A stretch of DNA of 64,000 bases from Rhodamnia argentea (taxonomy: Eukaryota; Streptophyta; Magnoliopsida; Myrtales; Myrtaceae): NCBI RefSeq assembly GCF_020921035.1, contig NC_063159.1, positions 4,526,001-4,590,000 of the forward strand, read 5' to 3'. The first letter of the stretch is position 1. The number at the start of each line of letters is the position of its first letter. The notes below the pieces were generated by a model. That model saw nothing but the letters and a program-made list of their open reading frames with translations. It had not been told where the DNA came from and did not search any database. The position numbers and the translations under genes were made by a program. Below, one piece after another: positions 49,225 to 62,209 of this stretch.

Positions 49225-52200
49225 TCAGTGGTGCGGCGCTGCGGCGGCGGGCGGTTGCGGTGGCTTGCATTGGTAGCACTTGGCGAAGAGGCCGAAGGTG
49301 TCCACTTGCCTGATGAAGTTGGTCATGCTGGCCCAGCCACCGAACCCGAAGCCCACGACAAGGACCCATCCCACCACGAAGGCGTTGAACACGTACATCA
49401 CGGTCCAGCTCCGTAGGAACGACGGCGGCTTCTCCGCCGCGTTCTGCAAGGATCGATCGAGAGAGGGAAAAACGAAGCAGGAGTCAATGTCAAGATCTAA
49501 TTCGGCCTAAGTTTGAATCTTATTCCACTTAGGATGCCACCAAGTCACCAACCACTCTTGATGCCAATCATTGAAAGGGAATTTCTAAAGTCTGGATAGA
49601 TTTCGCAATCGAATAAATAGCAAGTATGGTTAATTTTATTTTTTTGACTATTTACTCATGGTAAAATTTCGGTGGGGGTTTTTTTTTCACATGAGATGAG
49701 ACATTGGGTCAACTCAAGACAGCTCACGCCAGACATGGTACAACAATCCAATTGCACCATATAACTAATCGAAAGGGACATGCCCATCCATGTCTTCTCA
49801 TCTGGCCAAGATCTTGCCAAATCCAATCTCTTAAATGCCCACTTTCTCTCCCTCCCTCTCTTTGGTAATTTCAATTTCTGTAACCTTAGACCTCTTCACT
49901 AATTTCTGATTAGTTTACATGAAAGATCACACATCGTGTGCAACATAATTAATGACAGGCAAATGATAATTTGATTCCCGTCGCCGATTGGTCGATCGGG
50001 GGGTAATTAGAGTTTACCTGACGAGCGGAGGCCTTTCGATAGGTGAGCATGTGGGCGAGGGCGGGGATGATGTAGACCGTGAAGCTGACGAGGAGGGCGC
50101 CGACGGCGGAGTTGATGGGGCCGAAGAAGGGGAAGATGATGGCCAGGAACCAGATGGGGATCACCACCGGCAGCCTCACCAGCGCCCTCGTGCAGATGCT
50201 CTTCGTGTCGTGCATCCCTATCACCTTCTCCCACACGAAGTACAGAGGTGTACACGCGAACCCGAACGTTATGAACTGCAAACCGCGCAGACTCGAGATA
50301 ATCAAAATCGAGCAATTAAGCACGAGTCACAGGACTGTATACACTTTTCGGTACTCAAACTCGATTAGTTGTTCGCGATCTCTATACATTGTTAGGCGAT
50401 ATGTCATGATCTCAAACCGAGGAATCCACTTAATAACTATATGAATGACCCTTTTGGTGTGTACCTTATAAAATATAGACATTAGTACATACTTACCCTA
50501 ACGGCGGGGGCGGGGGCGGCGGCCCAAACAAAAAAAAAGAAGAAAAAGAGAGGGTGGATGAGATATTTACCTGATGAATGAGCATCAAGATGACGGCGGC
50601 GTCGCGGAATCCCGACTTGGGGAGGAGGGAGAAGGCGTTGGAGTGGTTGAGGAGCTGGTCGCCGAAGGCCCAGTAGACGGCGGAGGCCGACGGTATCGTC
50701 AGCGTGAACACATACAGTGTGGCCATCAAGTAGATGTACTTGAATTTCTGGGGCTTCCACATTGCATGCATGATCTCCCTATACCAAAACCACCCAAAAA
50801 AAAAAAATTATATATTACCAATTTTTTTTTTAAATAAGGCGATGAAAACTTTCAAAATATATAGATTTTCTGAAATTCAAGAAACCATTTTAAAAAAATA
50901 TAATTTTTTAATAAAATTTTCACTGTAGTCTTTTACTGAGAAAATAATTCTGAAATTTGTTTTGCCTTTCGAGCTTAAAAGAGTGAAAATAAAAATGCAA
51001 TCTTTTGCATGATCTTCGTCCAGCGTCTCGGACTCCGAATTCGCCGGCGAAAAGCAGCGCACGGGGAAGCTGAGCTGGTGCTCGTTTGAGTTCGGAACTG
51101 GATCGAACCGATCGAAGGAAAAATATTAATTTTCCTCTGTTTTTTTTTTTTTTTCCCATCGTAAAGGAATGATTCCAAAAGGGCAATCAAGAACGGTGAA
51201 AAGTGAAGAGGGAGATCTTTTTACACAGTCACGGCGTGGCCGCCGAAGGTGTAGAGGATGTTGGTGGCTCCGGTGAAGTACAGCACCAGCTTGTTCGGCC
51301 CCGTATGCTTCACCCCCTCCACCTGCCAACGGATTCGACCAATCTCTCCACTTAGCAGCGAAACAATGAAACGAATCCCCGAGAGAGGGGGGGCGGCGGC
51401 GGCGGCGGCGGCGGGAGCGGGAGGAGAGTTACCTGGCCGTGGGCGAGGGCGGCGATGGTCAGGTACCAGGCGGTGTAGGTGGTCATGCCGAGGCCGAGGA
51501 AGGACCAAATCCGGTAGTTGTGGAAGGAGGGGATGAACACCGTCGTCGCGCAGCAGGCGCCGAAGATGTAGGTCCACGTCCGCTTGTCCAGGTGGTCGTT
51601 GATGTAGTATATGTTGCTGCAAGAGGAGGATGATCAGTAACAGAATCTTTCTCAAGATGGGTGATCCTTCATCTGCAGATTCTCAAATGCTCAAGAGCAA
51701 GCAAGAAGCAAGAACCTTGCGCAGGCGATGAGCTGAATGACGGAGCCGAAGAGGAGGAAAGTGCAGTTGAAGGCGAGCCCCGCCGCCTTCCAGTACGGCC
51801 CGAGCAACCCGTCCAGCACTTCGAACCACTGCAGTCTCGATCCATCGATTCGTTAGTTTCTTCCGTTTTTTGGGTTTGATCTTCGAGTTTAAAAGAGAAG
51901 AGGAGGACCTGAATGACGTGGTTCTTGAAGCTGACGTTCTCCTTCTCCTTCCTGGTTCGGTACTCAATGTAGAGGACGCTGATGAGATAAGCGGTCCAGC
52001 TCCCCAGGATGCCGTAGAACACCTGGAAGATGATCCCCGACAGCATCCCCAGCTGCGAGAACGAGTACGGCAGCGTCAACAGCACTTGCGCCACCTGAAA
52101 CCGATCGAGAAAAGGGAGAAATATGTGAGATTTCTCTGGGCAGGTCAGATCGAATCCGAGCGGAAAGATGGGTTGTTTTTCTTCTTGATTTTTTCTTTTA

Positions 52201-52409
52201 TTTACTTGGTTGGAGGCGCAGCTGAACCAGGCGTCCCAGGCGGAGCCGCCGTGCCAGAGTAAGCTCTTGACGCTGAGCACGGGGGAGGCTTCGTCTGCTC
52301 CTCCGCCATCTTCGAGTGCCCCGTCGCGGCCGTCCTTGGCGTGGTTGAGCTCTGCCTCGGTCGCGTTGGAGACGATGGCTTCTGATTCTGCTTGCTTCGG
52401 ACCCAACAT
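49225..52409 (-). CDS. LAX1: Auxin influx carrier (AUX1/LAX family, LAX1-like)
   Basis: Proton-coupled importer of indole-3-acetic acid in the plasma membrane (amino acid/auxin permease family). Eight exons on the minus strand, 52409-52206, 52094-51909, 51828-51716, 51616-51433, 51322-51225, 50778-50571, 50275-50018 and 49443-49225, join in frame to 489 aa; Arabidopsis AUX1 has 485. Key stretches: LLWHGGSAWDAWFSCASNQ, VAQVLLTLPYSFSQLGMLSG, WFEVLDGLLGPYWKAAGLAF, RTWTYIFGACCATTVFIPSF, GATNILYTFGGHAVTV, FITFGFACTPLYFVWEKVIG and WFLAIIFPFFGPINSAVGAL, ending FGLFAKCYQCKPPQPPAAA. The acidic N-terminus, SAWDAWF and the LLGPYWKAAGLAF block fit AUX1/LAX1 better than LAX2/LAX3. About ten membrane spans are expected. 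The GC-rich exons cast many shadow frames. Confidence 0.96.
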
Positions 52410-53144
52410 TTCCTTCGTTTCTCACGCTCCCACGTCTCTGTCTGTCCTGCGCTAGCATGAGCATGAGATCTCGAACAAACACCCACGATTATATATAACC
52501 CCCCCACCGAAAAAAAAAAGGACTCTCGATCAGACAAATTACCCAAAAAACAAAAAGAAAACAGCGAGCCCCAAGAAAAATGCTACTGAAAAATCACAGC
52601 TTTTTTCTAGACCCCCCAACCCCAGATCGGAAACACCGTCAATCCCTTCAAACCAGAAAACATCCAAATCGTACCTCGTCTCCGAAATGTCGCCTTCTTG
52701 ACCTGCGAGCAAAAGGGGCCACTCACTGACTCTGTTTCTTGCTTTCCTCCTCTTTCGACCTCGTTGGGTTTTAGAAGAAAAGAAAGGCAGATGGGTGGGT
52801 GTTGCAGAGAGAGAGAGAGAGAGATTGGAGAGGACTTAAAATGGTCGAAAGAATTGAAGACAAGAGACAGCAAAAGATCTCTGCTGCGCTCGGTGGCGTT
52901 GGTGGGAGGGGGACTTCAACTTTCGTTTTAATGCGCCACCAATTCGCTCCGCCAAAAGCAGCCCCGAAAGACGGCGGCTCAGAGAGAGACTCACAGAAAC
53001 AGAGAGAGAGAGAGAGAGAGAGGTCTCAAAAGCAGCGAAAATCTGGGACGTTTCAATCGAATTCAATGGTCTTCGCAGTTGTTCAGGGAAAAGCAGTCCC
53101 TCCCACCCTTTTTTATATACGCAGCTCACCACAGGAACAGCGTG

Positions 53145-53180
<36 letters not shown>

Positions 53181-53260
53181 CTTTGGGGGTCGATGGCCGA
53201 TTTAAGGACTGAGCTCAGAACACTGGCCGATTCCCGTTTTTATAGCATTTTAAACTGCTT
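52410..53260 (-). promoter_or_regulatory. 5'UTR/promoter of the auxin carrier, (GA)n-rich
   Basis: Two TATA candidates on the minus strand: TTATATATAA at 52486-52495 and TATATAAAAAA at 53118-53108. The intervening DNA has pyrimidine-rich leader character with (GA)n runs at 52807-52823, 53001-53020 and 53150-53176, which suggests a long 5'UTR from the distal box. I could not decide between them. Confidence 0.45.
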
Positions 53261-54622
53261 CAACGGTTCAAGACCAGATCTTTTTAATTCGGTTTTAATC
53301 AATGCTTAATTTGACTGGGATTATTTTTCGGTTTTGGTCATCAGCAACATCACGAGCCATGCTACTGTTGCAGAGCCTGTTGCTGTTGATGCCCTCCTCT
53401 CCGGAGGCCTCTTTCTTAACCGTCGGATCGCGAAAGAAAAACCCGATTACCCGATCGGAAAATGGCCTTCGATCTTCGTCGATCGTGCGCGGTGATTTTT
53501 TCGTTTGGAGAAAATTCGATGAACTCTGCATAGTTTCAATGGTGAGTGAAAGGGTTGGTACTGGTATGGAAGACAGGAGATTTGGGGGGGTGGATTGAGC
53601 AGCGGTTAAAACGCAGCTCCGATCCAAATCTCAGTCAATAATTCCAGGAATTGAATTTCTCAATTAGTTCCTGAATTTTGTTCTTTAATTCTTTTATCTC
53701 CATTTTTGTTTAATATTGAGGTTTTGTGTTCACCGAGGTTTCATCAGCTCCCCTCCTGTCCCCGCCCCACCACTAGTGGGGAATCCCCACCATTAACTAA
53801 CCTCGACTGCAGAAAATTTATAGTGCTGAGAGGTTTGTTCCTAGAACATTTATTAGGATGTCCATTAACTATACTTTGGAATAAATTTTTCAAAAAGTGT
53901 CTTGTGGGTATTTGTTAATACAGGTCGTTTAAAGTGACTTTGCAATTTTTCGCACAATTTTTTCCTTGTACTGTGTGTGATGAGCTCTTTAGAAATCGAA
54001 TTATCTTATGTTGATCGTACTTAGCAAGTGTACCGAGCTCCTGTTAAAAAGATCCGAAAAGAAATTAGGCTTCATTAACGAGTACTCCGAAACACTTGTT
54101 AAACATATGCACATAAGAAATTTTTTGTCATTCCGAATGATTATTTTTCTTGGGTTGTGTGCATAACCCATGCACTGAAATGTAAAGTGTTCTTTTATCA
54201 AATATGATTAATAAGTGTTCCGAGGGCACTCACTAGAAAAATCCTTTTAATAAAATGTGTTATCAACGTTTCAAAAATTTAAACTTTTGGTATAAAGTAC
54301 ACTTAACAAGTGACTTAGAGCCACTAATTACTTCGTAATTACGCTTTTTCTATATGATATGGGCAGCTTTTAAATATGTGTTTTCTTTTCGGACTTTCGT
54401 GATGCCCTAACTTATGCTATCGCCATTTCTAGTTGCCGTAATTAGTAGTCTATGGCAACTCTGTTAATAAATCTCGGACATAAATATGCAGTTCTTGAGC
54501 TAAATACACATAGGATTTGCTTAGGTAACGTCTCCCCGATGCAGATGTTTACTATCAATTGATAAGGGTATAAATTAATTTTCACATGGAGGGATCTAGA
54601 AGCAACATTTATGTCATTTAGA
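53261..54622. other. Intergenic, no gene seen
   Basis: 53300-53640 is GC-richer with frames on both strands, but none resembles a known protein. 53700-54620 is AT-rich. Confidence 0.35.
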
Positions 54623-55247
54623 GAGCGCATGGTAACACTTTCGTAAGTGAATTTCTGCTCCGGAAGTGCTTCTGGAGTAAAAACATTTTGAAGCGTAAAT
54701 TCGTTTGGTAATATAACTTCCGAAGCAAAAATCTGTTTGGTAAAACTTTTTATTTCTGAAGTGAATTTTCACTTATGAAGTCGTTTTTTCCCCAATTTGA
54801 AAAGTTAGAAAAAATTGCTTCTCAACTCAAGAAGTACTTCTTGGAACAAAAAAAATAAAAATAAATAAAACTCAAGAAGTATTTCTCACCCAACCATCGC
54901 CACTCGCGACCATCGCCCACCGCCGACCTTCACCAACCACGGCCCTCCATCGGCCGCTGCCACCAAGTCGCTGTCCCCTACTGCCGAAGTAGAAAATAAA
55001 TAATATTTTTTTGATTTTAAAAAGTAAATAATATATTTTTAATAAAAAATTATTTTTTAAAAAAAATTAAATAATATAAAAATGAAGTACAAATTTTTCA
55101 ACCGCCGATAATAATTTTTCATAGAAAATTCCATGCTAATAATGTTTCAAAAGTAGCAATTTTCAATCGTTACCAAATGAATTTCTCCGATTAGAAATTA
55201 ACTTCCAATCAAAAGTTGATTTTTGAAGCATAAGTGTTACCATGCTC
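54623..55247. repeat. Fold-back element, arm family E, GC-rich core
   Basis: The left end GAGCGCATGGTAACACTT and the reverse complement of the right end, GAGCATGGTAACACTTAT, define the termini. Subterminal 'gaagtgaattttcactt'-type phrases occur in the left arm. The core at 54895-54985 is rich in CGCCCACCGCCG and CACGGCCCTCCATCGGCC. No coding capacity. Confidence 0.55.
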
Positions 55248-55477
55248 ACCCTTAATGATTTGTAAGCTAAAGTCCTCTTGTGGGTAAATAATTGTATGTA
55301 CTTGGTATTGTGTCAAAAACTTTGAAGCAATTAATTGAAAAAAAAATTACGGTTTCATTGTACTGAATGTTCTAGTGTCATGCCGAATCAATGCTCTAAA
55401 ACTCGAATTTACACCAAATTAAATATATTCAATAAGCACGTTGAAGGCACTCTTAGGGACTTTGGGAGAATACAAAT

Positions 55478-56051
55478 GGCGTTCGGTAAAAAATGCTTTT
55501 GAAAAGAAATTTTGGGCTAACAAGTGTTTGGCAAAAAAAAAAAAATTGCAAAGGGTCTTCCCTATATTATTTATTTATAAATAAAAATAAAGAAAAATCA
55601 AACCCCATGGCTAAGGCCGCTGGTAAACTAGATCCGGTGCTAGCAGCTGAGGCCGCCCGAGGTCGCGGTTGCCTGGGGTCGCATAGCCCAAGCGACCATC
55701 TTCGAGGGCTACATGACCTCGAGCAACCGGTGCCGGTGGTCTCATGACTCTTGGCGGCCTCAATCGACGGTTGTCGACGCCAAATCTAGTTCATCAATGG
55801 CCTTAGCCCTAGAGTTTGATATTTCCTTTTTTTTTTTTTTAATAAAAAGTAATGTAGCAAAAATGATGAGTGGAAAAATCGAAATTTGAAAGAACAAGTG
55901 AGGGTAATTTTGGAAGCAAAAATCCTAGCCCCAGCATACAGACCAACATTGAGCTTTCAGCCTTCCTAAGTTGGTTCCCAAACGCCTCACATAATCCCCC
56001 AAGAGGCTTTGGGCTTCAGGGATCTTTGAGAAAGCCGAACCAAACGAACCC
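55478..56051. repeat. Fold-back-like element, arm family G, GC-rich core
   Basis: The left GGCGTTCGGTAAAAAATGC and the right reverse complement GGGTTCGTTTGGTTCGGC pair imperfectly. The core at 55605-55770 contains GAGGCCGCCCGAGGTCGCGG and CGAGCAACCGGTGCCGG. The frame at 55493-55747 crosses the core and is not a gene. Confidence 0.45.
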
Positions 56052-57962
56052 TTAACTAGACACTTTCATGAAAAATAATACTCTCTGAAAATCGGCCAAA
56101 GAAAAGGAAGTAAACTAGAAAACAGAAGAGAGCGTGAGATCACGCGCCTCAGTAGCGTGTCGCCATAGCGAAACTGAGTAGCGGGCCGCCCTATTGAACC
56201 AATCGCTGGAGGCCCAATTAAGAAACGATGGATTATCCCTCCCTCTCTCTCCTTTTTTTCCCCCACTTTGATCGCCGGAAAGAAAAAGCAAGTGGAAACT
56301 AATAATGGGGGTTACAAAAAAAAGGTGGAAAAGAGGGATAACGAAAGAAAACACTACTATAAAAAAAAAAAAGGAAAAACACTGAGGTAAAAAAAAAAAC
56401 ATAAAAATGATTAATATCAATGGCGCATTTGTTTCTTGAAAAATCAAAATTTATTTCGATCGTCCGCGAAAATCTTTACGATGTTTTTCATTGATTAATT
56501 ACTTCAAGCAATATAAATAACCATTTTACGAGGAAAATTCTTTCAAAATCACGCCGTTTCCACGAAAGCAAAACAGAGCCTAGGCCCATCGCCCCGTATT
56601 AAACGCATTCCTTATCCTTTTCGATCCTCTTAACGTCGAATGCGTTAACTATCTTGTAGATCGGCGGGCGAACAATTCGGGCGTTCCCGATTCCATTTTA
56701 CTCATTGTTGGCCAGAGGAAAAAAAGAGCTCATTAATTCTTCGTGTCCCTTCACCATTAAGAAGAACTTGCACGCCACCATTATTGACTAGAAGTAGAAT
56801 TCTTCTTTTCCACAAGTATGGTTAGCACCGCAATAGGTTGGAAGGCCTTGATTGCTTGTTGGGTCGTGTTCATAATTACTTTAGGAGGAACATTTTATTA
56901 AACGTACAAAGTAGGGGAATAATTTGATGTTTGGCATGTTCATTACGTATCATGAGAGATACCGATGCTTTGAGCTTAATCGCTTAGCAATTATTCTTTA
57001 GAATCATTCTTTTGGTAAATTCCTCCTTTATTAGGTGAAGCAAAACGGACGTACTCAACCGAATGTCATCCGGACTTTTGCCGGCATAGCAATCTTTGGG
57101 TAATCGTTGGAATAACAGTACATTGTGAACCACGAATACTTAAGAGAGTGGACCTCACAGTAATTTTTAATCAATTTCTATTTATTTTTTGTGGCAAAAA
57201 ATAGACTGTTAGCATAACAGTCACCCAAAGACCATTACGTAATCAATTCTCATGCCAACTATTTTTGACCGGTTGGTTCCCAACAAAACAAATTATTTAA
57301 AGGGAAAAAAGAACAAGTTTTGAACTTAGCAAAGATTTGAAGCGCAGGCTTCACCGTCGACATGCACCCACATAATCACTTGACCAAATTTCGTGTTTAA
57401 AAGAATGAAATCTTCGATACATTTTCTAATCTTTGCCAAAAAGAAATAAAAAAAGAATAACTTGGGCCCACTCCGGAACCGAGTTGCGGCAAGTGATCGC
57501 CGTTTTCATATAACTTTTTTTGAAAAAAGAAAATAGCAAGTGTGCTTTGCAACTTATGAAAAGCAGAGTTTTACCACATATGATCATTCGGTAAAAACCA
57601 TTAAGCAAATCGGTGTTACCATAGCGTAGACTCATAAGGTGATGATACAAACAAGAAGAGCTTGCTTATTATTATTATTATAGGACTGTTTATATTACAA
57701 GATTTCACAGAAAATTCTTATCAAATAACTGTAATTAATCCGTGCCATCTAATGAGAAATCACAAGGATATTGGATTTATTTATGTAAATATGAAATGAA
57801 ATATTTATATTTTTAGGCACATGTAGGATTATTGACATGTTAAATCATTAATTGGATAGAGAACATATATGAAATAAGTTTAAAAATTGAAGTACTTTTA
57901 TCCAAGTAAAGTACGTCATGTCATGTGTTAGTACGTTCATTATTCATGTCACATCAAAAGAA
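56052..57962. other. Intergenic, no gene seen
   Basis: A-rich runs at 56360-56400 and a family F-like end pair at 56425-56585. No conserved frame on either strand. Confidence 0.35.
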
Positions 57963-58513
57963 AGGAAAATTTCATGTAAGGATTTGAAGTGTTCTCGTTT
58001 TCTTAAATAAGAGCCCGAAATGAATTTTGTTCCAAATAAGGGCGTGAAATGCCCTTATTAATTTTTTTCCTTTCCTTTCCTTTTCTTTTCTTTTCATTTT
58101 TCCTCTTCCCTCCCCGGGCCATCGGTAGAGATCGCAGAACTCAAGCGAGGGCCGCCCTCGCCTGCGTTTGGGCTAGGCTGTCGAGAGCCGCCCTCGCCGG
58201 ATCTGGCCTCGCACGCCCAACGCAAGCGAGGGCGACCCTCACCCAATGCCGACGATGGCTGGGGGAGGGGAGAGAAAAAGAAAAAGAAAAAAAAAAAAAG
58301 AAAAAAGAAAAAAGGAAAAAGAAAAGGAAAGGAAAATAGAAAAAGAAAAAAAAATGAAACAAATTTTTAAAAAAGTAAAGGATGAAAATGTCTTTAGGCG
58401 AGTCCCTTCTTAGAAATAATAAGCTCACTTCGGGCCCTTATTTGAAATATTATCTACTTCAGGCCCTTATTCGAGAAAATGAAGACACTTTATGTCCTTA
58501 TTTGAAATTTTTG
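57963..58513. repeat. Fold-back element, arm family A, GC-rich core
   Basis: The left arm (AGTGTTCTCGTTTTCTTAAA, then TAAGAGCCCGAAATG and CCAAATAAGGGCGTGAAATG) pairs with the reverse complement of the right arm (AGTGTCTTCATTTTCTCGAA, TAAGGGCCTGAAGTAG, TTTCAAATAAGGGCCCGAAG). The core at 58115-58265 has GCGAGGGCCGCCCTCGCC, GAGAGCCGCCCTCGCCGG and GCGAGGGCGACCCTC. This is the clearest copy of the family. Confidence 0.7.
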
Positions 58514-59757
58514 TTGAAAAGAATGAGTATTTCTTTCATAAGTTCAACAAATGGGGGGAGACTGATTTTGTTTTTGTTTTTAAATCATGTCCCAACTAAC
58601 TGCACCAACATATGGAGTTAAGGTATAACTTTTTTAGTTTGCTAGAAAACTAGTTAAGTGGCTTTTGTGCCATCCAACCCAAGACTAGACAAACTGAGGA
58701 CGACTTCTAGCATTGAGAGAGATTGAGAAAGTACTTAAAAGACTCAAATTGACCATTTCGTAGTTAGGGAGGGGTCCCTACCGTTGATCATCCCTTCCTA
58801 GCCTCTTCATGTAAGTAGAAAGCCTATCATAAAATTCTCAACAACGACATCTTCTTTTAAAAAATCATAATAATATATATCTGATCTCATGCGCTTACCT
58901 TCAAATTTCTTGAGCACGGATTAGGGACTCTATGCCGTGGCTAAGGATCGGCGAGTTTGGGCTCGGATCCCCGATGCCCATGTCTTGGACCTCGATGGCC
59001 GAGGCTAGGAACCCGGTGCCTGCCCCCGAGAACCCTGTTGCTCGAACGAGAATTAGGGTTATGTTCAAGGCTTTTTCTCCCACACGTGTTTCATAGTTTT
59101 TCCCAAACAAATGTAAAAAAATAAAAAATAAAAAAATTCCACGCTATTTGCAAAATAGAGGCTAACGTGGAAAAATGAAATTATCTTCCTCGGAAGTAAG
59201 TTCTTTCAAAAATAGTTTTCAGAAAAATAAATTTTCCGTTAAATAAGCAAAGCCTAAATTCTTTTTTTCTTCTTTTCTTTTTTCCATTTGACTCTACAAT
59301 CTAATGATAAAAAAAGAGAAAAAAAGAGGCCGCGGCGCCGAGGGTCAAAAAATTGGCGCGGCGCTACCTAACATGTACGCGCCTTTTTGACTACCACGAC
59401 GGCTCGAGTCAAGCCCGAAAGCAATGGGGTCGCGCCGCCTAACTGAGCCGAGAGCTAGCGGCTCTCCACGTCTCGCACGCTCGAAAAGCGCCAAAATACA
59501 CGCGCGCAATAAAAGCTCATCATCCTCCCCTAGCATCCCACGCCGTTGGTGCCTCCCAATCAAACGGCTTTGATTCGGTCTGCATCAAGCGGAGCCGGGT
59601 GGGCCCCACTCCCACTCCCCAAAAGACAATAAAAACGATTTATCCCTTTTTCCTTCTTTTTTTTTTTTTTTTTTTTTCACATCCCTCCACTCGTGCGTCA
59701 TTCAAACGGGGAAATTTTTTTGAGAAATTAAAACATGCCATAGTCCACATAAATATG
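58514..59757. other. Intergenic; GC-rich unexplained patch at 59325-59600
   Basis: The patch carries GCGCGGCGCTACCTAAC and GTCGCGCCGCCTAAC, an imperfect repeat, then a T-run at 59657-59679. No protein family recognised on either strand. Confidence 0.35.
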
Positions 59758-60205
59758 AAATATCTTGTCTAATCATCTCCCAATATTATCTAGTCATCTT
59801 CTAATATTATCATATCCCCCGCCGGTGGCGGCACTCGGCCGGAGTTGGGCAAGGGCCCGCAATGCCGCCAACCACTTCCCCACCATCGCCGGCCCTTCTC
59901 GGATGTGGTGGGGTTGCAATGATGTGCTGGTTTTTTTACTTTTATTTTTATAAAATTAAATTAAAAATTAGATTTGAACTAAAACAACGTCTTTTTAACC
60001 ACGTAATCATCACATAAGAGAGAAAAAATGTTAAGAAAAGCCACAACAATATTTTCGTTAGCCAAATTGGACGGAATTACTGAAATGACTCGATTGCACT
60101 TCTTGCAAGTTTTAAAACTCAATTGCACTTTCGTGACAAATTTTAGGGCGTATAGTGAATATGTCCTTTATCTTATCTAATCATCTTCTTGTATTATCAC
60201 ATTTA
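59758..60205. repeat. GC-rich core between direct repeats (family H)
   Basis: 'tatcttgtctaatcatct' with 'aatattatcata' at 59760-59815 recurs in the same orientation as 'tatcttatctaatcatct' with 'gtattatcaca' at 60170-60202. Between them, a GC-rich block at 59820-59925 resembles the cores of the fold-back families. Confidence 0.4.
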
Positions 60206-60862
60206 ACGCAATCCAATACGAACATGTCTTATTTGAGTCCTAACATATATACTTAGGAATTAGGCAGTCATATAACTTAAAAAGGGCTCGATTGAATTTG
60301 CTTGCTTAGACTACAAAATTTCACGGAATACGTTTTTTTTTTTTTCTAATGATCGTAATTTTGTGTTCTGCCAAAAAGAAAAGGGGGTGGGGGAGAGCAT
60401 AGTCTTGAATTGGAAATCTATGGAATTGTGATGGAAATTAGTTGGCATTGGTGAAATACAAAAAATATAAATATTAGATGAATGAAAACAATGTGGGATT
60501 GTTGATGTTTGTTTGTGAAACAAACAAAATGGTGCCCTTTTTTTTTTGTGTGTGTCCCGTGTAAGAAGATGGGAAAGTGCAAGATACTTTATCAGTGAAA
60601 TGAGCAAGTGGGCTAGACCTCACTCGTGCACTTCGCACGCTTGCGTGATCGCGGATCAGAATTGGCACTAGTCAATAATTGTTATTTTTTTATTTTATTT
60701 TCGAAATTATTGTAACAACTTCATTGTTGTGTCCCAACGAAACAATGCGGTTGTTCATGTAAGAGTTGCTGTTATTTTTTTTCCGTTGATTTTAGATTCA
60801 AATTGTTAATTTTTTAATTATGTTTAATGGTTATTATGAGCTCTTACAACTTCCGAAAGAGT
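60206..60862. other. Intergenic, no gene seen
   Basis: AT-rich; no conserved frame. Confidence 0.35.
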
Positions 60863-60999
60863 GTGTCTAAATTTATAGTTATTCGGACATGAATAGATGT
60901 ATCCGAATGTACAGTTATTCGGACATGAAGATTTATGTTCGAATTAACCAGTTTTGGATGTAAAGAGTTATGTCCGAATTTACAGTTTTCAAAACGAAT
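60863..60999. repeat. Minisatellite, about 36-bp unit, four copies
   Basis: Successive units beginning near TGTCTAAATTTATAG, TATCCGAATGTACAG, TGTTCGAATTAACCAG and TGTCCGAATTTACAG are about 36, 36, 35 and 34 bases long. The first two also contain TTCGGACATGAA, so each unit can fold on itself (TCCGAA..TTCGGA). Confidence 0.7.
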
Positions 61000-62209
61000 A
61001 GTTGTGTTCTATTCGCTAATAAATATACATTATGTTATGTTCAATGTTTTGGAACAACTTCCATTTTCGTTTCTTTTTTCTTTTTTAAAAGCAACCACCT
61101 TTTGCGATTATTTCCCTTTGAGAGTTTTTGAATAAATATTAGAATTGCTATTAATATTCTCGCTTGAGATTTTGTTGTATCTTGAACTATTTTTGTCGAT
61201 AATCATTAACATTATTATAGGGCAAATAATTTCTTGAAAAAGTGATTTTACGCCTTAAAATCTGATTCTATTTCTCACTCCATTAGTTCATCAGTGAATT
61301 TCCCAAATGGGGATATCCCTTGGAGTTCTCCCTCGCGAATAGTATGACTAAGAAGTTGAAGTCCACGCCAGGCAAGACGAAGAAAAGGGCAGGAATCGCC
61401 GCCGATGATCATTGCTTTTCAAATTAAAGCCAAAGGTAAAAACAAAAGGCGTGAAAAAAAAATAAAAAAGTTAAAGTTCCATCTCATGACATGCATGGAA
61501 TATAACGTACGTCCGATGAAACCTAGCTGGACTTCATTTTCATCTTATAGTCAAAAAACGACAACCCGACTGCTCCCACTAAAAACCCAATGGCAGCAGT
61601 GGCGCCGGCGGTGGCCGTTCCGAGGCGGCGCAGATGGCGGAGCCACCGTGGTCGGAGGTCAAAACAAAACACAGAAAAGAAGGATGAAAGAGAATAGAGG
61701 AAAGACGTGTTGCTCGTGCACCCCACAAAAGCCCTCGCCTTGACCCCTTTGCGAACGGGATTTGTCGGCTAGACACGCACGCACTTCTCTTTCCCACTTC
61801 TATTTCTCCTCCACTTTAGAATTTGTCAATATGAAAACGAAAAAAGTAGAGGGGGGAAAAAAAGGAATAAAATTTATCGAAAATGCCTTGAGGATAATTA
61901 TCATCATAACCTTATGTCGGAAAATCACCAAATTGGAGGCGAGCACTACCCAGCTTTTGTCCCCATGAAAACTAATGGTCTTGAAAAGCGGGGTTTTTAT
62001 CAAAATGAGTGTCGGCATAATCACGAGAAGAAAATTACCGATTCGGGCCTAAACTTATTGTACCGATTTTAATATAGCCCTAAACTTTTCGATTTCATTG
62101 ATATGGACTTAAATTTTTTCGAAAAATATCAATATAGCTCTTCCGGTCAATTTCGCCTGAAAATGCTAATGTGGTGATGTAGTCATCGCCCGCATTTTTC
62201 CTTGGCACT
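61000..62209. other. Intergenic; unrecognised GC-rich patch; decayed family B arm
   Basis: 61590-61670 is GC-rich and open in several frames. The minus frame 61726-61523 (67 codons, with hydrophobic TATAGATAAIGFLVGAVGLS) is not recognised. 62036-62200 carries family B arm phrases ('cgggcctaaacttattg', 'tatagccctaaacttttcg'). Confidence 0.35.

Noticed and set aside
49988-50368. Plus-strand frames over the auxin carrier exons (also 51258-51536 and 51870-52262)
   Set aside because: Glu/Gly/Arg-rich antisense shadows of GC-rich membrane-protein exons.
61405-61797. Protein-coding gene in the overlapping frames
   Set aside because: Frames on both strands are open because of a short GC-rich patch; no family, no splice-consistent extension.
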